Shown here: piece by piece, positions 1-6,629 of the stretch | How positions within the stretch are numbered: position 1 is the first letter of the stretch | Layout: each line of letters opens with the position of its first letter | DNA from: Bulleidia sp. | GTDB lineage: Bacteria; Bacillota_I; Bacilli_A; Erysipelotrichales; Erysipelotrichaceae | Length of the DNA stretch: 25,893 bases | Assembly: GCA_016293365.1 (NCBI GenBank) | Contig: JAEDEK010000012.1 | Coordinates: 1-25,893 of the forward strand | Reading direction: 5' to 3' | Translations under genes and position numbers: made by a program | The notes under the pieces: model-generated | Seen by the model: only the letters and a program-made list of their open reading frames with translations | The model's database searches: none | Told to the model about the DNA's origin: nothing

Positions 1-430
1 TTCTTACACCCATTACACACCATCCGATATTCCTCAGACCTCTGACCACAGCTGTATTACCGGGTACTTTTGTGGTTTTATCCATCAAACAATCTTCTTA
101 TGAAGTTCAGATCACACGACATGACAAGTGCATACAGCCTGATTCAGATCATCACAAGAACCTTCCATTTCGTATGCCATTTTCACGTGCATTACCACTT
201 TCTTAAATCATGCCCTGCATTCATCTGAAGCCTCTCAAAAAAACAGCTCCAGAGACTTTACAGTAGCGTGAATTCTATTCTGCAGTTTATTACTATCATT
301 TGTCCTTGCCAGACTTTTCAGAAATACCATGAATGTTCTGTGAAAGTATCGTTGCGTAACTGACCTTGAATCATACCACAAACTGCAGAGCAATTCTTCA
401 GAATATATCCCAGTTCTGGATAATTGAAAA
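1..430. other. Intergenic or decayed stretch without a supportable gene
   Basis: I see no gene here with a credible start, ribosome binding site and family resemblance. A 74-codon minus-strand reading frame (235-459) starts inside the transketolase terminator and has no recognisable motif. A minus-strand frame opening at an ATG at 85 runs off the left edge, but its visible 28 residues match nothing I know and the site upstream is weak. The stretch may be decayed coding DNA or a long spacer. Confidence 0.5.
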
Positions 431-456
431 AATCCTCTGCAGATGATACAGAGGAT
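426..456 (-). terminator. Intrinsic terminator after the transketolase genes
   Basis: Read on the minus strand, an 8-bp stem (ATCCTCTG paired with CAGAGGAT, arms at 449-456 and 432-439) is followed by a run of six T. It begins about 15 bases after the stop codon of the transketolase C-terminal subunit, so it probably ends that transcript. Confidence 0.85.
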
Positions 457-469
457 CAATCAATCTGAA

Positions 470-1396
470 TTATTTCAGTTTTTCTGAGATCTGCTGGAAT
501 ACTCCCTGACCATCCAGTTTGTATTCACGTAACAGTGTCTGCCAGTCAGCACTCTGCGCAAAGCCTCTCATACCGATACGGTGAATTCTTCTTGGGCAAT
601 GTTCTGCAGCTACTTCGCAGATCAGGGAACCCAGTCCACCTGTAACAGAATGCTCTTCAACAGTGAAGATCTGATCATTTTCTTCCAGAATCTTTGCAAT
701 GCCTTCTTCGTCACATGGCTTGATTGCGCATACATCGACGATAGTAGGATCAAATCCGATTTCCTGCAGCTTTGGCAGTGCTTCCAGAGAAGACTGTACC
801 ATTAAACCAGTGCAGAATACAGCAATCTTTGATGTACCTTCATGAATCACATTGACTTTCGTAACATCAAACACCTTGTTTTCATCGAAGACATCTTCCA
901 CCTTAGATCTGCCAAGTCTGACATAACATGGTGCATCTGTTTTGGAAACATGATCAATGACTGCCTTTGTTTCCCACTGATCACATGGTGCATATACTTC
1001 AAGACCGGTAATATCACGCATAATAGCGATATCTTCAATTGCCTGATGTGTTACACCATCTTCACCAACTGTAATACCGGAATGAGAACCGACGATCTTG
1101 ACATTCAGATGCGGATAAGCAACGCTGTTTCTGATCTGTTCCCATACACGACCTGTACAGAACATGGCAAAGCTTGAAGCAAAAGGAATATAACCGGATG
1201 CGGCAAGACCTGCAGATACACCGATCATGTTTGCTTCGGCAATACCCATATCAAAGAATCTTTCCGGACATACTTCCTGTGCCTTACCACTGTATGTAGA
1301 GCCTGCCAGGTCTGCATCCAGAACAACAATCTTCGGATTTTCCTGAACAAGCTGTGCTATTTTTTCACCATACGCTTCACGTGTAGCCTTTGCCAT
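470..1396 (-). CDS. Transketolase, C-terminal subunit
   Basis: This 308-residue protein is the pyrimidine-binding plus C-terminal half of transketolase, which transfers two-carbon ketol units in the non-oxidative pentose phosphate pathway with thiamine diphosphate. The segment DMGIAEANMIGVSAGLA (about residues 49-65) carries the Glu (E54) that activates the thiazolium cofactor. The pyrimidine-binding domain fills roughly residues 1-165 and the transketolase C domain roughly 185-300. The length is normal for the split form. The start lies two bases after the stop of the N-terminal subunit, which implies co-translation and a 1:1 complex. On its own the chain lacks the diphosphate-binding domain, so it needs its partner. 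Split transketolases are common in Bacillota; the substrate range cannot be read from the sequence. Confidence 0.95.
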   Translation of the reverse strand: MAKATREAYGEKIAQLVQENPKIVVLDADLAGSTYSGKAQEVCPERFFDMGIAEANMIGVSAGLAASGYIPFASSFAMFCTGRVWEQIRNSVAYPHLNVKIVGSHSGITVGEDGVTHQAIEDIAIMRDITGLEVYAPCDQWETKAVIDHVSKTDAPCYVRLGRSKVEDVFDENKVFDVTKVNVIHEGTSKIAVFCTGLMVQSSLEALPKLQEIGFDPTIVDVCAIKPCDEEGIAKILEENDQIFTVEEHSVTGGLGSLICEVAAEHCPRRIHRIGMRGFAQSADWQTLLREYKLDGQGVFQQISEKLK

Positions 1397-1398
1397 AC

Positions 1399-2217
1399 TT
1401 ATTCACCCTCCTGCAAGTCTTTTAATGCGATTGCTGTCTGTTCGGCATTTGGAGCCTTTCCATGCCAGCCTGCCTGGTTTTCCATGAAGGAAACACCCTT
1501 CCCTTTGACTGTTTTCGCAACAATACATGTCGGCATGCCCTTAACTGTCTTTGCCTCATCAAAAGCAGCCTTCAGTGCTGTGTAGTCATGACCATCTACA
1601 GAGATGACATGCCAGCCGAATGCTCTGAACTTTTCTTCAAATGGAGCAGGACCGATGACATCTTCTGTTCTGCCATCAATCTGCAGTCCGTTTTCATCAA
1701 TGATGGCGCACAGATTATCCAGTTTGTAATGTCCAGCTGCCATAGCAGCTTCCCATACCTGTCCTTCTTCCGCTTCACCATCACCGATCAGTGTATAGAT
1801 GCGGTGGTCATTGTGATCCAGTCTGTTAGCAAGTGCCATACCGACTGCTGCACTGACGCCCTGTCCTAAAGATCCGGTAGACATATCGATACCATCGAGT
1901 TCATTGAGATCCGGATGTCCCTGCAGTCTTGTATTCAGTTTACGGAATGTCAGAAGTTCCTCTTCCTCAATAACTCCCTTTTCCGCAAGGATTGCATATA
2001 ACAGTGGAGATGCATGTCCCTTTGATAATACAAAGCGGTCACGATCCATACTGCCGGCATTTTCCTTTGTAAAGTCCATTACCTCGAAGTACAGAACTGT
2101 CAGAATATCCGCAGCCCCAAGTGATCCTCCCGGATGTCCGGAATTGGCATTTGATACTTCCTTGATAATATTTGTTCGGATGTTTTTTGCGTGTTTCTTC
2201 AGCGCTTCTATATCCAT
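1399..2217 (-). CDS. Transketolase, N-terminal subunit
   Basis: This 272-residue protein is the diphosphate-binding half of transketolase. The thiamine diphosphate motif is visible as GDG (145-147) followed about 30 residues later by N176 in IDENGLQ. Family histidines are present in SGHPGGS (H28), SKGHASP (H68) and GHPD (H101). The ATG at 2217 is chosen because GGGAGG lies six bases upstream. It is followed after two bases by the C-terminal subunit. Its own extended -10 element sits just upstream, so the pair can be transcribed separately from the HAD gene 93 bases away. Together the two subunits make one active transketolase of about 580 residues, shorter than the roughly 660-residue single-chain enzymes. 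Confidence 0.95.
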   Translation of the reverse strand: MDIEALKKHAKNIRTNIIKEVSNANSGHPGGSLGAADILTVLYFEVMDFTKENAGSMDRDRFVLSKGHASPLLYAILAEKGVIEEEELLTFRKLNTRLQGHPDLNELDGIDMSTGSLGQGVSAAVGMALANRLDHNDHRIYTLIGDGEAEEGQVWEAAMAAGHYKLDNLCAIIDENGLQIDGRTEDVIGPAPFEEKFRAFGWHVISVDGHDYTALKAAFDEAKTVKGMPTCIVAKTVKGKGVSFMENQAGWHGKAPNAEQTAIALKDLQEGE

Positions 2218-2247
2218 GTCAGGCCTCCCGTATTTTTAACCCTGTTT

Positions 2248-2256
2248 ATTCTAGCA
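2248..2256 (-). promoter_or_regulatory. Candidate extended -10 promoter for the transketolase pair
   Basis: On the minus strand TGCTAGAAT matches an extended -10 (TG-n-TAnAAT), with TAGAAT at 2248-2253. Only a weak -35 (TGTACA, spacing about 19) is present. Transcription would start near 2241, giving a leader of about 24 bases that contains the GGGAGG ribosome binding site. Confidence 0.5.
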
Positions 2257-2310
2257 TAACTGCACTTTTTGTTGTACAGAATCCGCATGTTTTCACAATT
2301 AAAAGCGTTT

Positions 2311-2982
2311 TCAGGTTTCGGAAATAAGGGTTTTCAGCGCCTGTGGGAGCTCAGCGATGTCATGGATGAGCGGAATATCCAGACTGCATCTTCTGTTTCC
2401 ATTCCAGATCCATACTGCTTTCATACCGGCCTTCATTGCTCCATAAACATCATTTGTGAAAATATCCCCGACAAATACACATTCATCCACCGATACGCTC
2501 AACCGCTGCGCAGCCTCTTCAAACAGTCTGTGATCCGGTTTGTGATATGGATAATCACCCGAAACAATGACATGTTCTTTCTGGAAATACCCTGCCAACC
2601 CGCTTTTTTCCAGTTTCTTTCTCTGGCCTTCGGAAGGTCCGTTTGTGATGATTCCCAGCCTGTATTCCTGCTGAAGAATCTGCAGAGTTTCTTCGGCATG
2701 TTCAAACGGTACTGTATATTCCCACAGATGATCATTCCAATACGTCTTGAAATCTTCATACGGAAGGACAATTCCATACTTTTTTTCCAGCATGTCGGTA
2801 ATGTGATTCTTGTTGATATTACCATGCTCATCCCACAGCATCAGATCCTGCAGAACCGCTTCCTTTTCCAATGGATCGATAATATCCGTATTTTCTTCAA
2901 TGATGTCTTTGAAAAAGGCATAGGCATATTCTTCTCTGTTACCCAGTGTATCGTCAAAATCAAAAAGGACTGCGCGGATCAT
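2311..2982 (-). CDS. HAD-superfamily hydrolase (YjjG-like phosphatase)
   Basis: This 223-residue protein is a haloacid dehalogenase-type phosphatase. The four HAD motifs are intact: DFDDTL (nucleophile D8, acid/base D10), ITNG with T113/N114, K148 in HKPD, and GDIFTND with D173 and D178 for magnesium. The cap inserted between motif I and motif II (about residues 18-95) is helical, as in subfamily IA. The overall pattern is closest to the YjjG/pyrimidine 5'-nucleotidase group, but substrates in this superfamily cannot be read from sequence. Its start overlaps the end of the 57-residue ORF by four bases (ATGA), so translation is probably coupled. It precedes the transketolase genes, so a sugar phosphate or nucleotide substrate is plausible but is only inferred. 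Confidence 0.9.
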   Translation of the reverse strand: MIRAVLFDFDDTLGNREEYAYAFFKDIIEENTDIIDPLEKEAVLQDLMLWDEHGNINKNHITDMLEKKYGIVLPYEDFKTYWNDHLWEYTVPFEHAEETLQILQQEYRLGIITNGPSEGQRKKLEKSGLAGYFQKEHVIVSGDYPYHKPDHRLFEEAAQRLSVSVDECVFVGDIFTNDVYGAMKAGMKAVWIWNGNRRCSLDIPLIHDIAELPQALKTLISET

Positions 2983-3152
2983 CTGTCTTCCTCCTGCTTA
3001 TATTTCATGTATGCATCACGTATTTCCTGTGGCGCCCAGTCATACAGTCCATCCGTTTCACCTTCACGTATGTATTTCATATAATTCCGTGCAAAAAACA
3101 GATGCTTTTCATGATGGGATAATGATTCCCAGTTTTCAGGCAGTTTTTCCAT
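2979..3152 (-). CDS. Small conserved-looking protein of unknown function
   Basis: This is a 57-residue charged, probably soluble protein beginning MEKLPENWESLSHHEKHLFF, with no membrane segment or cysteine pair. I do not recognise a family. The ATG at 3152 is preferred because GGAGG lies eight bases upstream; an in-frame TTG at 3167 would overlap that binding site. Its stop overlaps the HAD start by four bases, which supports a real translated gene. The ribosome binding site begins almost directly after the T-run of the EIIA terminator, so expression depends on read-through or an unseen promoter. Confidence 0.7.
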   Translation of the reverse strand: MEKLPENWESLSHHEKHLFFARNYMKYIREGETDGLYDWAPQEIRDAYMKYKQEEDR

Positions 3153-3170
3153 GACTTTTACCTCCAACGA

Positions 3171-3193
3171 AAAAGCCTCCCATGTGGAGAGGC
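3171..3193 (-). terminator. Intrinsic terminator after PTS EIIA
   Basis: On the minus strand GCCTC and GAGGC (arms at 3189-3193 and 3175-3179, with further C-G pairs inside and one bulged base) form a hairpin followed by five T. It lies 23 bases beyond the EIIA stop codon and abuts the ribosome binding site of the next gene. Confidence 0.75.
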
Positions 3194-3215
3194 CTTCAGT
3201 TTAACATTTTAGAGC

Positions 3216-3527
3216 TTACTTTGCGAGCTTCTTGTATAATGTTACGAAACGTTCAGCAAGAATACCGAATGCTTCAGCGGACATCAGCTGGTCTTCAGCG
3301 TGTGTCAGCAGCAGGTCCATAGTAACTGCTTCACCCTGAGCTGTCTTAACGAGCAACTGTGCATGAGCGTCGTGTCCCTGTGTGAAAGCTTCCTGACCTT
3401 CCTTGATCAGTTCTTCAGCCTTTTCGAAGTTTCCTTCAGCTGCTTCATCGATAGCGTTGATGTAGCTGGAACGAGCTGTACCTACTGTAGCGATGATGTT
3501 AAAAGCGATTAATTCTGTACCTTCCAT
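3216..3527 (-). CDS. PTS lactose/cellobiose-family EIIA component
   Basis: This 103-residue cytoplasmic phosphocarrier accepts phosphate from HPr and passes it to EIIB. The family's phosphorylated histidine is H76 in LLLTHAEDQLM; D79 is the conserved metal-binding aspartate of the trimer, and a second conserved His cluster is GHDAHAQLL (52-59). The length is normal for this three-helix family. It follows EIIB on the same strand after 78 bases that contain a hairpin. No EIIC membrane component lies in this window, so the transported sugar is unknown; lactose, cellobiose or another beta-glucoside is possible. Confidence 0.95.
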   Translation of the reverse strand: MEGTELIAFNIIATVGTARSSYINAIDEAAEGNFEKAEELIKEGQEAFTQGHDAHAQLLVKTAQGEAVTMDLLLTHAEDQLMSAEAFGILAERFVTLYKKLAK

Positions 3528-3563
3528 GTTTTTTCTCCTTTTTTCCTTTTGGATTTTTTAATG

Positions 3564-3587
3564 AAAAGGTTCTGTGAAAACAGAACC
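3564..3587 (-). terminator. Hairpin between EIIB and EIIA genes
   Basis: A perfect 8-bp stem GGTTCTGT/ACAGAACC with a 4-base loop (3568-3587) is followed on the minus strand by TTTT. The short T-run suggests partial termination or an mRNA-stabilising 3' end of the EIIB message rather than a complete stop. Confidence 0.6.
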
Positions 3588-3605
3588 GGGTTTCAGCAGT
3601 ATTTC

Positions 3606-3905
3606 TTAGAGCTTGCTTTCTGCCAGAGCGAGAACTGCCTTACCGTCCATCAGACCATAGGATCTCATGTCGATTGCTTCGATTGGCTTGCCTGGGTATT
3701 CCTTCTTCAGCTTTTCAAGTGCGAAACGAACCTGTGGGCCGATCAGAATAACGTCAGCTAATGGAGCCTGCTTTGGAGCATCGTTCAGAGAATAAGCAGC
3801 GATAACGTAGTCAGCGCCCTTCTTTTCAGCTTCAGCCTTCATCTTGTTGACGAGCAGAGATGTGGACATACCAGCTGCGCAGAATAATGTGATTGTCTTA
3901 CTCAT
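3606..3905 (-). CDS. PTS lactose/cellobiose-family EIIB component
   Basis: This 99-residue protein has the fold and phosphorylation loop of the cellobiose-type EIIB. The active cysteine is C9 in FCAAGMSTSLL, near the N-terminus as in E. coli ChbB. It takes phosphate from EIIA and passes it to the sugar bound by EIIC. Length and motif spacing are normal for a free-standing EIIB. It is the first gene of the block and has a good candidate promoter directly upstream. The absence of an adjacent EIIC means this pair must work with a membrane component encoded elsewhere. Confidence 0.95.
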   Translation of the reverse strand: MSKTITLFCAAGMSTSLLVNKMKAEAEKKGADYVIAAYSLNDAPKQAPLADVILIGPQVRFALEKLKKEYPGKPIEAIDMRSYGLMDGKAVLALAESKL

Positions 3906-3958
3906 AATGATTATTTCCTTCTTTCTTTTCCTGAGTTACTTTCTAACTCTATGTCTTA

Positions 3959-3987
3959 AGTTTAAAACAAATGCACAATCTTTTCAA
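3959..3987 (-). promoter_or_regulatory. Promoter for the EIIB-EIIA genes
   Basis: On the minus strand TTGAAA (3982-3987) and TAAACT (3959-3964) are separated by exactly 17 bases. Transcription would begin near 3952, about 47 bases before the EIIB start. The -35 overlaps the stop codon of the MarR-type gene. Confidence 0.6.
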
Positions 3988-4439
3988 TGACTTTTGATAG
4001 CGGTTTCGTGAAAAGAAAATGAATTCCTACACGGATTCACATTCAGCCTTTCCAGAAGATAAATCAGCTGCCTTTTTTCCGAAACTGTCATCCCCTTCTG
4101 TATTGCCTGTTGCCAGGAAACCATTGCCTCTACAGTATGCTGATTACAGGTGATTCCCTTCTCACACAGATACAGTTCCACTCTTCGGTTATCCACAGGA
4201 CTGACCTTTCTTTCCAGAAGTCCCATCTGCTGTGCCTTCCTGACATTTCTGGCCAACAGGCTTTTATCCATCATCAGCTCCGATGCGATATCTTCCTGGC
4301 AGCATCCGGGATGCTGCTGCACATACAGGCAGATCTGCCGCAGTGCAAATGGAATATCATGGTCCAGCTTTCCCATCTGATCTTTGAAGGAGCGGGACAG
4401 TTCCATCAGCTTCATGGAAAAATACAGATCATCCTGCAT
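3984..4439 (-). CDS. MarR-family transcriptional regulator
   Basis: This 151-residue protein has the MarR winged-helix layout. An N-terminal dimerisation helix is followed by a helix-turn-helix around CCQEDIASELMMDKSLLARNV and a basic wing ending in VDNRRVELYLCEKG, then C-terminal dimerisation helices. I chose the ATG at 4439 because it gives a normal MarR start (MQDDLYFSMKLME) with GAGG nine bases upstream; an ATG 15 bases further upstream is also possible. The gene begins inside the last codons of the small membrane-protein gene (11-base overlap), so the two are translated together. Ligand and targets are unknown; the divergence-free arrangement gives no obvious single target. Confidence 0.88.
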   Translation of the reverse strand: MQDDLYFSMKLMELSRSFKDQMGKLDHDIPFALRQICLYVQQHPGCCQEDIASELMMDKSLLARNVRKAQQMGLLERKVSPVDNRRVELYLCEKGITCNQHTVEAMVSWQQAIQKGMTVSEKRQLIYLLERLNVNPCRNSFSFHETAIKSH

Positions 4440-4749
4440 GGCTGTTTTCCTCATCTTTTTCCATGTTTTCACCAGCCATCGTATCCACCACGGCGGAAGG
4501 TGTATTTCCGGTTTCATCCCCCTGTGTGACAGTATTCTGATTCTCATTGTCCACAGAAGGATTTCTGTTTTTATCCGGCAGTGAAGAAAAGGCGGAAAGC
4601 GGTGGTGCGACTACCCCTGCGTCCATATGATTGCCAGCCTCCACTCTGCCGCTCATCATCAGACAGAAAAGTCCTGCACAGACACAGACGCACAGGATAA
4701 TAACCATATACAGACGTAATGTAAAACCACGGAAATAACTGCTGTTCAT
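4429..4749 (-). CDS. Small single-span membrane protein, unknown function
   Basis: With the ATG at 4749 the product is 106 residues. It has a short basic N-terminus (MNSSYFRGFTLRLYM), one strongly hydrophobic and cysteine-rich segment at about residues 15-34, then a hydrophilic acidic tail rich in Asn, Asp and Glu. This looks like a type II anchor with the tail outside the cell, or an uncleaved signal. No family is recognised. Frames continue upstream to an ATG at 4794 that overlaps the stop of the WYL gene, but those extra residues merely translate the terminator hairpin. No Shine-Dalgarno sequence precedes 4749. It overlaps the MarR-type gene, suggesting a linked function such as sensing, which is inference only. 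Confidence 0.65.
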   Translation of the reverse strand: MNSSYFRGFTLRLYMVIILCVCVCAGLFCLMMSGRVEAGNHMDAGVVAPPLSAFSSLPDKNRNPSVDNENQNTVTQGDETGNTPSAVVDTMAGENMEKDEENSHAG

Positions 4750-4763
4750 ATGACCATTGTAAC

Positions 4764-4789
4764 AAAAAATCGTACAGGAAGCTGTACGA
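4764..4789 (-). terminator. Intrinsic terminator after the WYL regulator
   Basis: On the minus strand an 8-bp stem TCGTACAG/CTGTACGA with a 4-base loop (4770-4789) is followed by a run of six T. It begins directly after the WYL stop codon (4791-4793) and ends about 15 bases before the membrane-protein start. Confidence 0.85.
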
Positions 4790-4790
4790 T

Positions 4791-5771
4791 TCATTCGTAT
4801 TTTTTCAAAGATGCCTTCACCCTGGCATGAATTTCATGGCGGATATCCTGTGGTTCCAGTATTTCCATGTGTTCGATAAATCTCTCACCGATACAGATCG
4901 CATCTTCCTTTGTTGTACGGAAATGCAGAATGACACGATGATCATCCAGTGCTTCCATATCCAGTTCTCTTCCGAAAGTTTCCACAATCTGTTCCAGCAA
5001 TTGAACATCAACTCTCGCCACGATATCCACACCATCCTCAACAGTGATCATGGCTGTGTGATCCATGATACATGGCTGCGGGTAAAGATGATGCCTGCGT
5101 GGTTTGAATTTCTTGTCCCCGATGCTGACACCGGCAATTCTTTCCAGAGGGAAACAGCACGGATCCTGCGTCCTGGAGTATTCTCCAACCAGGTATGGAA
5201 TTCCGAAACGGTTCATGATATACAAAGGATTGACATCCAGGATTTTTCTTCCCATACGCAATCCAAGCCTCTCGTAAAAGCTGTAACTGCGGTAATAGAA
5301 GCGGATGTTGCGTTTTTCACGGATCGCCTGGGTAATGACTTCCAGTGCAAGAACTGCAGCCTTTCCTTCTCCACGCAATGGATTCATATCAAAGATACTG
5401 TCATCATAGCGTTCCTGAAAGTGTCTGCTCTGTGTGGCTGTGAGACGTCGGATCAGCCTGTTTGACTGACGCATCGGAATAAAATCGCAGTTATGAACTG
5501 CCATGCATAACAGCATGACTTCCTCCTCGGTGAACTGCCTGTTTTTCAGATAATAGCCTTTGTGGTTATCTTCAAATGTAGAGATTTCAGCCCCCTGCTG
5601 GCGCAATGCATCCAGACTGACATACAGTGTTCTACGATCCATTTCCACATCATATACATCCTTCATGTATTTCAGAATAGTAGCCCTGGAGAGCGGATGA
5701 TTCTCATCAGATTCATTGATCAGAAGTTCGAGAATCAGAAGTTCAGCATGTTTCTTGAAGTTTTTTGCCAT
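4791..5771 (-). CDS. WYL-domain transcriptional regulator (YafY-like)
   Basis: This 326-residue protein has an N-terminal winged helix-turn-helix at about residues 8-75 (SRATILKYMKDVYDVEMDRR region), a WYL domain at about 140-215 and a C-terminal ligand-binding extension to residue 326. The WYL signature is degenerate, with YLVGE at 193-197 in place of a strict WYL triplet, but the surrounding NPLYIMNRFGIPYLVGEY and LERI motifs fit the family. Such proteins usually bind DNA and sense a nucleotide-like or small ligand. It lies directly upstream of the membrane-protein and MarR-type genes but is separated from them by a terminator. The ribosome binding site is weak and long-spaced. Regulon unknown. 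Confidence 0.9.
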   Translation of the reverse strand: MAKNFKKHAELLILELLINESDENHPLSRATILKYMKDVYDVEMDRRTLYVSLDALRQQGAEISTFEDNHKGYYLKNRQFTEEEVMLLCMAVHNCDFIPMRQSNRLIRRLTATQSRHFQERYDDSIFDMNPLRGEGKAAVLALEVITQAIREKRNIRFYYRSYSFYERLGLRMGRKILDVNPLYIMNRFGIPYLVGEYSRTQDPCCFPLERIAGVSIGDKKFKPRRHHLYPQPCIMDHTAMITVEDGVDIVARVDVQLLEQIVETFGRELDMEALDDHRVILHFRTTKEDAICIGERFIEHMEILEPQDIRHEIHARVKASLKKYE

Positions 5772-5863
5772 AGTAATAGAAGTATCCTATCACTCATATT
5801 ATTACATATATATCACGTTTCAGATTTCAAATATGTTTAACTTTTATTCATTTTCTTTTATAT

Positions 5864-6019
5864 CTATGAAAACACAAGTTTCTTTTTCATAAACCGCTGT
5901 TTTACGCCTGATATAACATCTTCATTCATTACTTCAGGATATCGGAAAGTTACTGTATGAACCGGCATTTCACATTCAAGCACATTAACTATGTACACAA
6001 TTTTGTACCAGCCAAACAT
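5864..6019 (-). CDS. Doubtful small ORF, 51 codons
   Basis: A minus-strand frame from an ATG at 6019 to a TAG at 5864-5866 encodes a 51-residue chain containing EMPVHTVTFRYPEVMNEDV. Its composition looks protein-like, and it overlaps the tail of the HxlR remnant in another frame. There is no good ribosome binding site and no family I recognise. It may be a leftover of another decayed gene rather than an expressed protein. Confidence 0.2.
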   Translation of the reverse strand: MFGWYKIVYIVNVLECEMPVHTVTFRYPEVMNEDVISGVKQRFMKKKLVFS

Positions 6020-6262
6020 TCCGCAATGCTTGTAATCTTCTGTCCAACTGCCATTGCGTCCAGGATCGGCTTGAGACTTCTGCCTAGATCCATTAGTAAG
6101 TACTCCACTCCTGGTGGAACCTCGTCATATACCTTTCTGACGACCAGTCCGTTTTTCTCCATATCACGAAGCTGGGATGTCAGTACCTTCTGTGATTCAT
6201 TTCCGATGGACTTCATCAGCTAGCCAAATCGTTTTGTTCCATCCATCAGATCACACAGGATC
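5989..6262 (-). pseudogene. HxlR-family regulator remnant (5'-truncated, nonsense codon)
   Basis: The minus strand reads as the second half of an HxlR winged-helix regulator: LILCDLMDGTKRFG, then an in-frame TAG (6220-6222), then LMKSIGNESQKVLTSQLRDM and VYDEVPPGVEYLLMDLGRSL. In the family the position after RFG is Glu or Asp (consensus RFGEL), so GAG has become TAG by one base change. The N-terminal residues, including the usual conserved cysteine, are missing; resemblance ends near 6262, where sirtuin-like sequence begins on the other strand. An internal ATG at 6216 could give a 75-residue C-terminal piece, but that would lack most of the DNA-binding domain. I regard it as a pseudogene. Confidence 0.85.
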
Positions 6263-6524
6263 AGACTTTTGTCCAGGATGAAGGCTGATGTAAAGCGGTC
6301 CAGGAGTACAAAGCCTTTCTGGATCGCAACAGAAACAGAAAAATCTGTTTCTTGAAGCAGGCGTAGAATATAACACGCCAGGTATCATCAAATATCCGTT
6401 CTGGCAGATGATACTTGATAACCCGAATGCAGTATATGTATGTATCAACTCCAACGAACCGTATGTACCATCTAAAATCCGCAGACAGTCCATCTGTATC
6501 CAATATGATATCGCAGATGCATGA
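6259..6524 (+). pseudogene. SirTM-class sirtuin remnant, C-terminal part
   Basis: The plus strand carries the C-terminal end of a SirTM-type (macrodomain-linked) sirtuin in pieces. At 6259-6285 it reads DQTFVQDEG, then an in-frame TGA (6286-6288) stands where the family has Trp. It continues as KAVQEYKAFLDRNRNRKI, then shifts frame near 6340-6347 into LFLEAGVEYNTPGIIKYPFW and ends in QSICIQYDIADA with a stop at 6522-6524. The GVxxNTPxIIKYPF motif is the NAD-proximal segment of sirtuins. The whole N-terminal Rossmann portion is absent. SirTM enzymes ADP-ribosylate a lipoylated GcvH-like carrier; no such partner or macrodomain is visible here. Non-functional. Confidence 0.75.
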
Positions 6525-6582
6525 TCAGCACTCTGAAATTCCGGCAAATGCTAATAACATCTGTTTTCGTTGCATAACGATC

Positions 6583-6617
6583 CAAAACAAAAGCCCTGTG
6601 CAATACACACAGAGCTT
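6583..6617 (-). terminator. Terminator of the purine operon
   Basis: On the minus strand, arms at 6608-6617 and 6591-6600 (AAGC-CTGTG paired with CACAG-GCTT, one mismatch) form a hairpin followed by TTGTTTT. It starts 13 bases after the purL stop codon. Confidence 0.75.
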
Positions 6618-6629
6618 GGTTTGAGATGA

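Noticed and set aside
235..459. 74-codon minus-strand frame next to the transketolase terminator
   Set aside because: It starts inside the terminator hairpin, has no ribosome binding site and no recognisable family.
2269..3084. 271-codon plus-strand frame opposite the HAD gene
   Set aside because: The opposite strand carries intact HAD motifs and a coupled upstream gene; this frame has neither a plausible start site nor motifs.
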